This document shows, in pieces, positions 42,267-51,552 of a DNA stretch of 64,000 nucleotides. Origin of the DNA: a bacterium (GTDB lineage: Bacteria; Auribacterota; UBA6266); the NCBI GenBank assembly GCA_023228325.1, contig JALOBK010000001.1:1651549-1715548 (forward strand), in the 5' to 3' direction. Within the stretch, counting starts at the first letter, position 1. Every line of letters starts with the position of its first letter. Below the pieces are notes generated by a model. The model worked only from the letters and a program-made list of their open reading frames with translations. It did no database searches and had not been told where the DNA came from. The position numbers and the translations under genes are program-made.

Positions 42267-43616
42267 TGTTAGGGGAGTGAAATAGTACCTGAAACTGTAT
42301 ACTTACAAACCGTCGGAGGCCTATGCTTCGGTTATCCGAAGAACGGCTGACGGCGTGCCTTTTGCATAATGATCCGGCGAGTTTATTCTATGCGGCAAGG
42401 TTAATCCTTTAAGGGAGAAGCCGTAGCGAAAGCGAGTGCTAAACGCGCGATTAGTCGCATGGATAAGACCCGAAGCCAAGTGATCTATCCATGGCCAGGT
42501 TGAAGCCTCGGTAACTCGAGGTGGAGGACCGAACTAGTGAGTGTTGAAAAACTCTTGGATGAGCTGTGGATAGGGGTGAAAGGCTAATCAAACTTGGAGA
42601 TAGCTGGTTCTCCCCGAAATATATTGAGGTATAGCCTCGTGTAATAGTTACTGGGGGTAGAGCACTGGATGGGCTAGGGGTCTTACCGGACTTCCAAAAC
42701 CAACCAACCTCCGAATACCAGTAACCGTATCACGGGAGGCAGACTGCGGGTGATAAGGTCCGTGGTCGAGAGGGAAAGAGCCCAGATCGCAGGTTAAGGT
42801 CCCTAAATTTACGCTAAGTGAGAAAGGAAGTGAAATCTCTAGAACAGCTGGGATGTTGGCTTAGAGGCAGCCATCATTTAAAAAGTGCGTAACAGCTTAC
42901 CAGTCGAGAGGTTTTGCGCCGAAAATAATCGGGGCTAAGCGTAATACCGAAGCCGCGGATTTATCCCGCCCTCGGGCGGGGTAAGTGGTAGGGGAGCGTT
43001 CTATACGGATTGAAGGCATACCGGAAGGAGTGCTGGACTGTATAGAAGTGATTATGCCGGAATGAGTAGCGATAAGGTGTGTGAGAATCACACCCGCCGT
43101 AAACCCAAGGTTTCCTGGGGAAGGTTCGTCCGCCCAGGGTTAGTCAGGACCTAAGGCGAGGCCGAAAGGCGTAGTCGATGGACAACAGGTTAATATTCCT
43201 GTACTGTCTTGGTGAGTGATGGAGTGACGCAGTAGGCTAAGTGGGCCTTGTGCTGGATATCAAGGTCTAAGCGAGTAGGGGGATTGATAGGCAAATCCGT
43301 CAATCATTACCCTGAGAAGCGACGGGACACGGAGTCTTCGGACGAAGTGGATTCACTGACGCCACACTGACAAGAAAAACTTCTAAACTTATTGCCAGGA
43401 TACCTGTACCGTAAACCGACTCAGGTGGGTGAGGAGAGAATCCTAAGGCGTGCGAGAGAACTCTCGTTAAGGAACTCGGCAAATTAACCCCGTAACTTAG
43501 GGAAAAGGGGTGCCTTAACCCGTGATGTAATTAACTTGCAAAAGCGGGATAAGGTCGCAGTGAAATGGCCCAGGCGACTGTTTATCAAAAACACACGACT
43601 CTGCTAAAGCGCAAGC

Positions 43617-43649
<33 letters not shown>

Positions 43650-43710
43650 AAAGGTTAAGGGAAAGAGTTATGTCCGACTTGTCGGACAGAAGCTTAGAAC
43701 CGAAGCCCCA

Positions 43711-43767
<57 letters not shown>

Positions 43768-44303
43768 ATTCCGACCTGCACGAATGGTGTAACGATCTGG
43801 GCACTGTCTCAACGAGGGACTCGGCGAAATTGTAGTGGCGGTGAAGATGCCGCTTGCCCGCGGCTAGACGGGAAGACCCCGTGAACCTTTACTGTACCCT
43901 GATATTGGATTTTGGTATGACTTGTGTAGCATAGGTGGGAGGCTTTGAAGTCCCGGCGTCAGCCGGGATGGAGCCGTCAGTGAAATACCACTCTGGTTAT
44001 GTTGAAATTCTAACTGTATGCCGTGAATCCGGCTGCAGGACATTGTCAGGCGGGCAGTTTGACTGGGGCGGTTTCCTCCCGAAGCGTAACGGAGGAGCAC
44101 GAAGGTTACCTCAGCACGGTTGGCAATCGTGCGACGAGTGTAAAGGCATAAGGTAGCTTAACTGCGAGACAGACAAGTCGAGCAGATACGAAAGTAGGTC
44201 TTAGTGATCCGGCGGTAGAATGTGGAATTGCCGTCGCTCATCGGACAAAAGGTACTCCGGGGATAACAGGCTTATCGCTCCCGATAGTTCATATAGACGG
44301 AGC

Positions 44304-44362
<59 letters not shown>

Positions 44363-44419
44363 TAGTTGTTCACTAATTAAAGCGGTACGTGAGCTGGGTT
44401 CAGAACGTCGTGAGACAGT

Positions 44420-45173
44420 AAGGATCTTGCTGTCTATAAACTTGACTGTATGCTGGAAAAGCCGGCGTATTTAAAACTACCGTGATATCCTTTATTATGG
44501 TAAAAATGTTTTAATGCGGCTAACCAGCAGGAAACATAGGGCGGGCAAAGTATGGATAACAATTACATCTCAGGGTTTGTTGATGGAGAAGGAACGTTTC
44601 ATATCTGCTTTCAACGTAGATCTGATTTGAAATATAATTGGCAGGTAGTTCCCGAATTTCATATTAACCAAAACGGGACGAGCAAAAATGTGCTCGAGAA
44701 AATAAGGAATATTCTTGATTGTGGTTATATAAAAAGAAATGACGGGAAAAGCGAAAAAGACAAAACCCTGGTGTATGTGGTTAGAAGAAAAAAGGATCTT
44801 CTTGAAAAAGTTATTCCATTCTTTGAGAAATATCCATTGTGGACCGAAAAACGCAATGATTTTCTGAAATTTAAAGAAGTTCTAAAGATGATGGATAAAG
44901 ACCAACATCTTGTTGATAAAGGTTTCAGAAAAATTGTAGACATTGCTTTTTCAATGAACGCAGAGGGTATTTACCGCAGGATAAAAAAAGAACAGATTTT
45001 ATCCACTTATGGATCCTCAGAGACTATACGTCAGGCAACCTGAAAATTCAGGTTAAAGATATAGTCCGAACTGCATAGCGATATGCAGAGGTAATTTGAA
45101 AAGATTACCCGCCTTTTCGGGAGTTTATGGAAGAGGTTAGTATCCCGTTAGTTCGGGAGAAAGTAACAGAATG
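44420..45173 (+). other. Group I intron in 23S rRNA (between E. coli-equivalent U2604 and U2605)
   Basis: The exon GACAGT (44414-44419) pairs with intron GCTGTC (44429-44434) to make P1 with the required U-G pair at the 5' splice site. P7 is GACTATA (45022-45028) with TATAGTC (45060-45066), inside classical R and S elements. P8 is AACCTGA/TCAGGTT (45037-45054) and a P9 stem is CTGCAT/ATGCAG (45071-45088). The intron ends in G (45173). Removing 754 nt restores CAGTTCGGTCCC exactly, and the boundaries have no ambiguity. It should self-splice. Confidence 0.94.
44552..45043 (+). CDS. Intron-encoded LAGLIDADG homing endonuclease
   Basis: The 163-residue protein has a single LAGLIDADG helix near the N-terminus (YISGFVDGEGTFHICF). 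It therefore should work as a homodimer, like I-CreI, which has the same length and targets a 23S site 11 nt away. The C-terminal end GSSETIRQAT is encoded by bases that also form the intron's P7-P8 core, so protein and ribozyme overlap. The frame is intact, so the endonuclease may still be active. It would cut intronless 23S genes at the insertion site to spread the intron. The Shine-Dalgarno is weak. Confidence 0.92.
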   Translation: MDNNYISGFVDGEGTFHICFQRRSDLKYNWQVVPEFHINQNGTSKNVLEKIRNILDCGYIKRNDGKSEKDKTLVYVVRRKKDLLEKVIPFFEKYPLWTEKRNDFLKFKEVLKMMDKDQHLVDKGFRKIVDIAFSMNAEGIYRRIKKEQILSTYGSSETIRQAT

Positions 45174-45306
45174 TCGGTCCCTATCTACCGTGGGCGTAGG
45201 AAGTTTGAGGGTGACCAGTCCTTAGTACGAGAGGACCGGGATTGACGTACCAATGGTGTTCCGGTTGTTCCGCCAGGAGCATAGCCGGGTAGCTAAGTAC
45301 GGAATG

Positions 45307-45337
<31 letters not shown>

Positions 45338-45571
45338 CATCCCCAAGATAAGACTTCCCAATCAGGCTCCTTGTAGACTACAAGGTTGATAGGCCAGGTG
45401 TGTAAGTCCAGTAATGGATTTAGCTAACTGGTACTAATAAGCTGATCGGCTTGACCATTTACAAACTATATTGGTTGATATTGTTTGCTGCAGTCCTCAT
45501 AAAAGATATTCAGTGTTTTTGTGAGGAGTGTTGCGGGTTTACCCGCAACCTCCTCATAGTCAATAATTTTT

Positions 45572-45688
45572 CCCGGTGACAAAATAGAGAGGTGGCAACA
45601 CCCGATCCCATTCCGAACTCGGCCGTTAAGCACCTCATCGCCGATGGTACTGCGATCACACACGTGGGAGAGTAGGTCGTTGCCGGGG
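45572..45688 (+). rRNA. rrf: 5S ribosomal RNA
   Basis: The roughly 117-nt gene begins CCCGGTGAC and ends GTTGCCGGGG, whose ends pair. It contains the conserved GATCCCATTCCGAACTCGG loop and CGATGGTACTGCG. It closes the rRNA operon and is followed by a strong terminator. Confidence 0.96.
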
Positions 45689-45700
45689 TAAATATTCTAA

Positions 45701-45731
45701 AAGAGGGGTTAATTTAACCCCTCTTTTTTTG
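45701..45731 (+). terminator. rRNA operon terminator
   Basis: AAGAGGGGTTAA and TTAACCCCTCTT are perfect inverted arms, followed by a T run (45724-45730) directly after 5S. Confidence 0.95.
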
Positions 45732-45768
45732 TTGCAAAAAACCCGCGGATATGTGAAATTATCTAAAT

Positions 45769-47151
45769 ATGAAACGTGTTTATATAAATATATTATTTTT
45801 TATCTGTTCTGCCTGCCTGTCTCAGTTGTCTTACTCGGCCGCAAAAAAACCGTTTGACCTGCCCGGATGGGTATTAATCTGGAATGATGAATTCGAAGAA
45901 TCCGAACTGAATTTGTCAAAATGGCGTGTTTCCGATACTGCTCCGGTAAAGAATAAAGAGCTTGAGTATTATACACCCGATGATGTTTATCTTGAAAACG
46001 GGTGCCTGATATTGAGAAGCCAGAAACGGGATATGGGAGGAAGAGAATACACTTCAGGGCATGTCGATACAAAACTGAAATTTGCCACAACATACGGCAG
46101 GATAGAAACACGCGCTAAATTGCCGGGCGGACAGGGGATATGGCCCGCGCACTGGATGCTTCCCGTAAAAGGGGGATGGCCTCCCGAGATTGATATCATG
46201 GAGTTGCTCGGACACGCTCCCGACAGGGTTTATATGACGCTTCACTGGGGTCATTGGCCTAACAATCAGCATGCGGGAAAATCTTTCAAAGGCCCTGATT
46301 TCACAAATGGTTTCCACACTTTCGCTGTGGAATGGGAACCGGATGAAATAAGGTGGTATGTAGATGATGTGCTGAAATATACAGCCGTAAAAAATATTCC
46401 CCGGGAACCTTTTTATATAATTTTGAATACCGCCGTCGGAGGCGACTGGCCGGGTAATCCAAACAGCAAAACCAGATTTCCCCAGCACCATTATATTGAT
46501 TATGTAAGAGTGTATATCAAAGATATAAAGGGGACCTCTTATCTTTATATTACCGCTGAAAACGGGAAAATCGAGTGCACGCCCTATAAAGAGAGGTATA
46601 AAACAGGGGAAACAGTGAACCTGTTTGCAAAACCGGATCTTTGTTATAGGTTCAGCCGATGGGAAGGGGATGCTTCCGGGAAAAATAATCCTCTGCGGTT
46701 AAAAATGGACAGCCATAAGAAAATACAGGCTGTATTTGAACCGGACCCTGAAGGACCTAAAGTCATATCCAAAGGTAAAAAAACAAAATCTTCTTCGCTG
46801 GAATCGCCCGCGCTGGATGACAGATACGCGGTTGACGGAGATAAGGAAACAAGATGGTCATCAGCATGGTCAGACCCTCAGTGGATAAAAATAGACCTTG
46901 GTGATATCTGTAAAATTATCGGAGTGAAACTTTATTGGGAAACCGCATATGCCAGGGCGTATGATGTGCAGGTGTCCATTGACGGAGTGGAATGGAAAAC
47001 GGTTTATTCACAGAAATCTTCGGGGGGCGATATCGAAAGCATAGGAGATATAAATATAGAAGCCAGATATATCAGAGTTTTCGGTAAAAAGAGGGCAACC
47101 GATTACGGATATTCTCTCTGGGAAATAGAAGTGTTCGGAGAGAAAAAGTAG
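45769..47151 (+). CDS. Secreted GH16 beta-glucanase (laminarinase-like) with C-terminal binding domains
   Basis: The 460-residue protein has a signal peptide ending near SQLSYSAAKK. The GH16 domain (about 30-255) starts WVLIWNDEFEESELNLSKW. Its catalytic E-x-D-x-x-E lies in PPEIDIMELLGHAPDRVYMT (near residues 140-145), and YVDDVLKY and VGGDWPGNP follow. An InlB-like beta-repeat (about 260-325, with RFSRWEGDASG) precedes a F5/8-type C or CBM32-like domain (about 335-458, WSSAWSDPQWIKIDLGD). It probably cleaves beta-1,3 or beta-1,3/1,4 glucans outside the cell. Confidence 0.93.
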   Translation: MKRVYINILFFICSACLSQLSYSAAKKPFDLPGWVLIWNDEFEESELNLSKWRVSDTAPVKNKELEYYTPDDVYLENGCLILRSQKRDMGGREYTSGHVDTKLKFATTYGRIETRAKLPGGQGIWPAHWMLPVKGGWPPEIDIMELLGHAPDRVYMTLHWGHWPNNQHAGKSFKGPDFTNGFHTFAVEWEPDEIRWYVDDVLKYTAVKNIPREPFYIILNTAVGGDWPGNPNSKTRFPQHHYIDYVRVYIKDIKGTSYLYITAENGKIECTPYKERYKTGETVNLFAKPDLCYRFSRWEGDASGKNNPLRLKMDSHKKIQAVFEPDPEGPKVISKGKKTKSSSLESPALDDRYAVDGDKETRWSSAWSDPQWIKIDLGDICKIIGVKLYWETAYARAYDVQVSIDGVEWKTVYSQKSSGGDIESIGDINIEARYIRVFGKKRATDYGYSLWEIEVFGEKK

Positions 47152-47156
47152 GTTTG

Positions 47157-47771
47157 CTACCTTGCTTTTTCCACATACTTCTCAACTGTGTTGATGTCGT
47201 GGGTCGGACTTCCTGTTTTTTTTCCCTTTTTATCGAAAACCCATATGTTGGGGACACTTCTTATATTATACTGTTTTACCACTTCGCTTTCCCAGTTCAC
47301 AATATCGATTTTCCTTAATATCACGTCATCGTATTTATTAATAATTTTTTCAAGCCGGGGCGCTATGCTTTTGCATGGCCCGCACCAGTCAGCATAAAAG
47401 TCGAATATCACTACATAACCATCTACGAGATAATCTTCTATAGCGACTTTTTTGCCGGAAGATATTTTCTGTTCTTTTTTTGGTTTTTTTAAGGCGGTTG
47501 TTTTTGCGACAGGATTATTTTTGGATGGATTAACATGGGATTTCTTAAGCAATTTCAGGTTCTCTATGTCCGACTGTTTTTCAATGGATTCGACTTTGTC
47601 CATTGAGAATTTCATTTCGCCCCCTTCAAGCCGGATTTTTACATAATCATCTGTTTGCTTTGTTATAACGCCTTTCATTTGATATCCTGTTGTCAGTGTT
47701 ATAATATCGGCAAATGATATATTTGCGCGCAGCATAACAAGCAATAGAGTAGCGGTTATAAATAGTTTCAA
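47157..47771 (-). CDS. Exported thioredoxin-domain protein
   Basis: The 204-residue protein has a signal peptide (about 1-21, ending ISFA). A small beta-rich N-terminal domain follows (about 22-75, ITLTTGYQMKGVITKQTDDY), like short SH3/Sm-like modules in secreted proteins. After a basic linker comes a thioredoxin domain (about 105-204) with active site DFYADWCGPCKSIAP and the cis-proline in IRSVPNIWVF. It may form or reduce disulfides, or hold partners, in the periplasm. It is the last gene of a three-gene minus-strand operon and converges on the GH16 gene. Confidence 0.88.
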   Translation of the reverse strand: MKLFITATLLLVMLRANISFADIITLTTGYQMKGVITKQTDDYVKIRLEGGEMKFSMDKVESIEKQSDIENLKLLKKSHVNPSKNNPVAKTTALKKPKKEQKISSGKKVAIEDYLVDGYVVIFDFYADWCGPCKSIAPRLEKIINKYDDVILRKIDIVNWESEVVKQYNIRSVPNIWVFDKKGKKTGSPTHDINTVEKYVEKAR

Positions 47772-47786
47772 AATGTTGCTCCTTTG

Positions 47787-49694
47787 TTATTTTTTAAGAA
47801 AGAAAAGTTTTATATCATATTTTCTTAGCGATTTTCCCGTGAAGTCGGTGTTGTATGTCTGGGCTAAAACACCTTTATCGGTTACATGGAGTATGTTTCC
47901 CATATTAAGAGTGGGATATCTCCAGAGCTTTTTTCCTTCGATATTGAAAAGATAGAATGTAACGTCAAAATCAAGCGCGTTGAAACCCGATACCGCATCC
48001 ATGACATTAAAGTTAAATTCGCTTTTAATTGTCGCTATAAGTTTTTCATTTATCTTTGTCTCGCTGCCTTCAATATTTACGTTTTTTTCCACCACGCCAT
48101 CGGGAAGTTTTATAAATGACAGGACAGCGCTTTTTATCCGGGGAATGTCCTTTCCGTTTTCTTTCATCTGCTCCGCGATTTTTGCGGCCATCTCCGATGC
48201 CGAACTGGCTTTGATATCTTTTTTGCCGTCGAGCATATCTTCAAAATCATTGAAAATCGAGGTTAAATCCGGCGTGCCCGCCTGAACGGCTTTCAGATTG
48301 GGCTTATCCGATGGCGGCGGAGTTTCAAATGCTAATTTTTCCACCACCAGGTAATTGTTGGTGATTTGTACGGGCTTTAAACCGGCGGAGCTCTCACTCC
48401 ATATAAGGTGAAAAGTCTTTGAGTCTAAAAGTGAAAGGCTGTTTGTAGTATTAAGAAGGATATATTTATCATTTATCATGCTCAGAAAATACATTTCCCT
48501 TTCACTTTTCCACAGGGTTTTCCCTTCAAGGCTGAGGATTTCAGTTCCTGAAGCGCTTACTAAAAGGACGGTATTATTCAGAGAATAAAGCAATCCCATT
48601 GCTTCTTTTGACCACTTTTCCGAGCCGTCTTTTATTGAAAAACATTTAACGGTTTCTTCTTTGTTGAACTTATTGTCTTCAAATGAAGTTTTCAGTGTGG
48701 ATGCGAATACAAAATTGTTTGCTATCGCGCATGAAACTACCTGTGAATCCACTGTGATTTTCCGGATTTCTTTTCCGGTTTCTATGTCATAAAGAGTGAT
48801 AGACGTTGAGCCTGATGACGGCATAATGAAGGAATCAATAGACGCGTCGTTAACTATGCCGGAGATATCCAGGGTAGCGATATATTTGCTGTCCTGCGCG
48901 ATTTTCCCTGCGCTCGCGTTTTTTACCCAGAGAGTTTTGTGTTCTTGTCTTGAATATCTGGCGAAGTAAGAATGTGAATTAATCAGTATATCGCCGTTTT
49001 TGGCTAAAGTCATGGTTGTCGGCAGAAAGTCGGACAAAAAGGAAAAGATAAAATTTTGCTGGTTTATATCAATTGATTTGCCTATGGGGTTTTCCTGGGT
49101 GATACTGCCGTTTGAAGTATCCAATTCCAGAATTACATCTTTTTCCGTCAGCAGGTATGCGATTCCGCTTTCCGCGATCGAAGCTTTTATTGCCCCTTTG
49201 TCATCAATATTAAGGGACCATGATTCGCTCGCTTTATATTTGAAGAAAATTTCATATATGGCTGCTCCTGCGACTATAAGAAGAACCAGAAGGATGGTCT
49301 TTTTAATAAGCGAGGAAATTTTTGACACCCTTTCCTCTCTGGCGCCTATTTCCCTGGCGCTTTTTTGAGCAAGTTTTTCTGTTAAAGATGAAACTTTGGT
49401 TTTGCATTCTTCCGAGCAGAAATATCCATATTTGTTTCTCATTTCAGCGGTTATCTCTTTACCGCATGTATTGCATTTGCCTATGACTTTTTGCTCTATG
49501 CCCGGCGGCGGATTAGATGGTGTCCGCTTTATTTTAAGCTTGGAATGATTGTTTTCCGGAGCTGTCGCGGAAGTATGGGTCCCTGATGAAGAAATTTGGA
49601 CCTGCTTTCCGCAGGCCGGGCATGTTGTTTCATCTAGGACATAATCCGGCGGAATTATGATTATATGGCCGCATTCGCACTTAACTTCTCTCAT
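47787..49694 (-). CDS. Zinc-ribbon, membrane-anchored beta-propeller protein
   Basis: The 635-residue protein starts with a cytoplasmic zinc ribbon, VKCECGHIIIIPPDYVLDET then CPACGK (about 4-30). A second metal-binding motif, GKCNTCGKEI...GYFCSEEC (about 72-96), follows. After a single membrane segment (about 136-155) the outer part shows repeated beta blades with Ser/Thr-rich turns and KLWRYPTL and DGSEKWSKEAMG motifs, resembling PQQ-like propellers. The function is unknown. The ATG abuts the upstream gene's stop (TAA-ATG), so the two are coupled. Confidence 0.75.
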   Translation of the reverse strand: MREVKCECGHIIIIPPDYVLDETTCPACGKQVQISSSGTHTSATAPENNHSKLKIKRTPSNPPPGIEQKVIGKCNTCGKEITAEMRNKYGYFCSEECKTKVSSLTEKLAQKSAREIGAREERVSKISSLIKKTILLVLLIVAGAAIYEIFFKYKASESWSLNIDDKGAIKASIAESGIAYLLTEKDVILELDTSNGSITQENPIGKSIDINQQNFIFSFLSDFLPTTMTLAKNGDILINSHSYFARYSRQEHKTLWVKNASAGKIAQDSKYIATLDISGIVNDASIDSFIMPSSGSTSITLYDIETGKEIRKITVDSQVVSCAIANNFVFASTLKTSFEDNKFNKEETVKCFSIKDGSEKWSKEAMGLLYSLNNTVLLVSASGTEILSLEGKTLWKSEREMYFLSMINDKYILLNTTNSLSLLDSKTFHLIWSESSAGLKPVQITNNYLVVEKLAFETPPPSDKPNLKAVQAGTPDLTSIFNDFEDMLDGKKDIKASSASEMAAKIAEQMKENGKDIPRIKSAVLSFIKLPDGVVEKNVNIEGSETKINEKLIATIKSEFNFNVMDAVSGFNALDFDVTFYLFNIEGKKLWRYPTLNMGNILHVTDKGVLAQTYNTDFTGKSLRKYDIKLFFLKK

Positions 49695-50186
49695 TTAATT
49701 TATCTCCAGGATTTTTGCGCATTTCTCCAGTTCGCTTTCCGATATTTTCTTCAGCTGAAAGGCATCAAGATCCGACTTCTTTATCCTTAACTGTATTGTG
49801 GGAAAGCAATATTGGGGATTATGGATTCTGTTCGGGTCGGTTATGTGCAGAACCAGCAAATCTTCATTTTTGAGGCCTCTGATAGTAGGAAAATAGGTTA
49901 TCATAATACGCCATGCTTCCTTCTTTATGTCATCTATGGATATCTCATTTCTTCTGTAAATCTGGCATATGAACACGAGCCCGTAATCTTCGAGGTAGAC
50001 TCCCTGAGGCATATTCGCCTGGAAAGCTTTTTGCAGTATGCCCTCAACGATTGATATATCTTTTTGCATATCTGACAAGCTGGCGCTGTTGCCAACAGGC
50101 ATAATGCGCGAACAGGCGACTTCGGAAAAAGCATTTGATGAATACAAAAAAACAAAAACAGATAACAGGAAAAATAATTTTTTCAT
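49695..50186 (-). CDS. Secreted protein of unknown function
   Basis: The 163-residue protein has a clear signal peptide (MKKLFFLLSVFVFLYSSNAF, cut near SEVAC). The mature part is alpha/beta-like and contains YGLVFICQIYRRNEISIDDI and LLVLHITDPNRIHNPQYCFP. I recognise no family. It is the first gene of the minus-strand operon, with AAGGAGGCC 6-14 nt before its ATG. It shares a transcript with the anchored propeller and the thioredoxin protein, so the three probably act together at the envelope. Confidence 0.75.
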   Translation of the reverse strand: MKKLFFLLSVFVFLYSSNAFSEVACSRIMPVGNSASLSDMQKDISIVEGILQKAFQANMPQGVYLEDYGLVFICQIYRRNEISIDDIKKEAWRIMITYFPTIRGLKNEDLLVLHITDPNRIHNPQYCFPTIQLRIKKSDLDAFQLKKISESELEKCAKILEIN

Positions 50187-50322
50187 GGTGAGGCCTCCTT
50201 TTTACTCTTAGACTTTATTATACTACAAAGTGTTCAAATTATATCAGGGATAAATCCTGCGGTGTCATAAAATATTTGCTTTACAATGAAAGAATTTTGA
50301 TTTAAATTGATTTAATGAATAA

Positions 50323-50402
50323 GGGGGAGCGTTAGCTGAGATCTTTCCTTTCAGGAAAGGAACCCCATGAACCTGGTCAGGGTAATGCCTGCGGAGGGAA
50401 AT
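50323..50402 (+). promoter_or_regulatory. TPP riboswitch (THI element)
   Basis: The aptamer has the hallmark blocks GGGGGAGCGTTAGCTGAGA, then a variable P3 arm (CTTTCCTTTCAGGAAAGG), ACCCC, GAACCTGGTCAGGGTAATG and CCTGCGGAGGGAA. A terminator follows, so thiamine pyrophosphate binding probably stops transcription before thi4. Confidence 0.95.
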
Positions 50403-50415
50403 GGTTGAACAGAGA

Positions 50416-50442
50416 CCTACCCGTATGCGGGTGGGTTTTTTT
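50416..50442 (+). terminator. TPP riboswitch terminator
   Basis: CCTACCCG and CGGGTGGG form an 8-bp stem with loop TATG followed by seven T. It lies 14 nt after the aptamer and is the probable expression platform. Confidence 0.88.
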
Positions 50443-50457
50443 ATGATATGTAAAAAC

Positions 50458-50545
50458 AAGAGTTATTGAGTTAATGGGTTACCGGGTTACTAAGTATTGA
50501 ACAATTAAATTAATATTATTAAATAACTAAATAACTGCTTTTAAG
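50458..50545 (+). repeat. Degenerate word repeat between riboswitch and thi4
   Basis: The leader reads GAGTTATTGAGTTAATGG, GTTACCGGGTTACTAAG and TTATTAAATAACTAAATAAC, near-repeats of a GTTA/TAAC word. It has no frame. It separates the terminator from the thi4 Shine-Dalgarno (AAAGGAG). Confidence 0.5.
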
Positions 50546-50560
50546 AAAAGGAGATAAAAA

Positions 50561-51343
50561 ATGAAATTGGATGAAGTTACTGTAACAAGAGCGATTCTAG
50601 ACTCTTATTTCGGCAAATTAAAAGACTATTCGGATACGGATGTTGTAATAGCGGGAGGCGGACCTGCGGGTATCTGCGCCGGATATTATCTCGCTAAAAA
50701 AGGCATTAAAGTTGCTTTATTTGAGAGGAAGCTTTCCGTTGGCGGCGGGATGTGGGGCGGCGGAATGATGTTTAACAGCATTGTCGTCCAGCAGGAGGGG
50801 AAGGAAATCTTAGATGCATTTTCAATAGGTTCCGATGAATATGAAAGCGGTTATTATACCTCCGATTCAATCGAAGCCGTGACAGCGCTGACTTATAAAG
50901 CGGTAAAGGCGGGGCTTAAGATATTTAACTGTATGAGCGTTGAAGATGTGATGATAGATGAAAAAGAGAACATAACGGGAGTTGTCATAAACTGGTCGCC
51001 TGTTGAAATCGCAAATCTCCATGTTGACCCTCTTTGTATAAGGTCCAAATATATCATTGAAGCGACAGGGCATCCCTGTGAAGTGGCGAAAGTCATAGTA
51101 AGAAAAGTCGGGAAAAAACTTTTCACGAAAACAGGCGATTTGATGGGCGAAGGCTCGATGAACGCGGAAGCGGGCGAGAAAGCAATCCTTGAGAACACAA
51201 AAGAGTTTTATAAAAACGCGTATGTTGCGGGAATGTCCTGCAACGCGGTTTTCGGCGCTCCCAGGATGGGCCCTGTGTTCGGCGGGATGCTCCTTTCCGG
51301 AAAAAAAGTCGCCGAAATAATAGCGTCTAAACTGGGGAAATAA
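50561..51343 (+). CDS. thi4: Thiazole synthase, Thi4 family
   Basis: Thi4 makes the thiazole half of thiamine from NAD and glycine. The 260-residue protein has the FAD/NAD-type loop DVVIAGGGPAGICAGYYLAK near residue 28. ERKLSVGGGMWGGGMMFN and the C-terminal RMGPVFGGMLLSGKKVAEI follow, close to archaeal and anaerobic bacterial enzymes. The block around the donor residue of yeast Thi4 reads EATGHPCEVAKVIVRK. By eye the position of the suicidal yeast cysteine is not Cys, so a sulfide-dependent catalytic form is likely. It is the only thiamine gene here and is controlled by the TPP riboswitch. Confidence 0.93.
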   Translation: MKLDEVTVTRAILDSYFGKLKDYSDTDVVIAGGGPAGICAGYYLAKKGIKVALFERKLSVGGGMWGGGMMFNSIVVQQEGKEILDAFSIGSDEYESGYYTSDSIEAVTALTYKAVKAGLKIFNCMSVEDVMIDEKENITGVVINWSPVEIANLHVDPLCIRSKYIIEATGHPCEVAKVIVRKVGKKLFTKTGDLMGEGSMNAEAGEKAILENTKEFYKNAYVAGMSCNAVFGAPRMGPVFGGMLLSGKKVAEIIASKLGK

Positions 51344-51363
51344 ATGAGGATTTTACACAGGGA

Positions 51364-51375
51364 ATCTGGTATAAT
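51364..51375 (+). promoter_or_regulatory. Extended -10 promoter of the nucleotidyltransferase pair
   Basis: A TGG-TATAAT extended -10 (TATAAT at 51370-51375) ends 6 nt before the ATG at 51382. The transcript would start at or next to the start codon and be nearly leaderless. No good -35 sits at 17 nt. Confidence 0.4.
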
Positions 51376-51381
51376 AATCCT

Positions 51382-51552
51382 ATGAAAAAGATTATAAAAA
51401 AAATGAGGTTAGAAGACAAAAAAGACGACCTTGCTTACTGGTTATCCAAGACCCCGGAAGAACGTATTGAAGCAGTAGAAATACTGAGAAAGCAGTTTAA
51501 TGGAAGCGCAGCAAGATTACAAAGAACTGTTAGAGTTATTAAACAAGCATAA
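51382..51552 (+). CDS. Small protein paired with a nucleotidyltransferase (antitoxin candidate)
   Basis: A 56-residue basic protein is encoded (starts MKKIIKKMRLEDKKDDLAYW). It contains LSKTPEERIEAVEILRKQF and ends AARLQRTVRVIKQA. This pattern of a short W-L-[SN]-x-[ST]-P-E-E-R helix with a basic tail recurs before DUF6036-like nucleotidyltransferases. Its last 53 nt overlap the next gene in another frame. It may be the partner or antitoxin of that enzyme; the function is inferred from context only. Confidence 0.65.
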   Translation: MKKIIKKMRLEDKKDDLAYWLSKTPEERIEAVEILRKQFNGSAARLQRTVRVIKQA

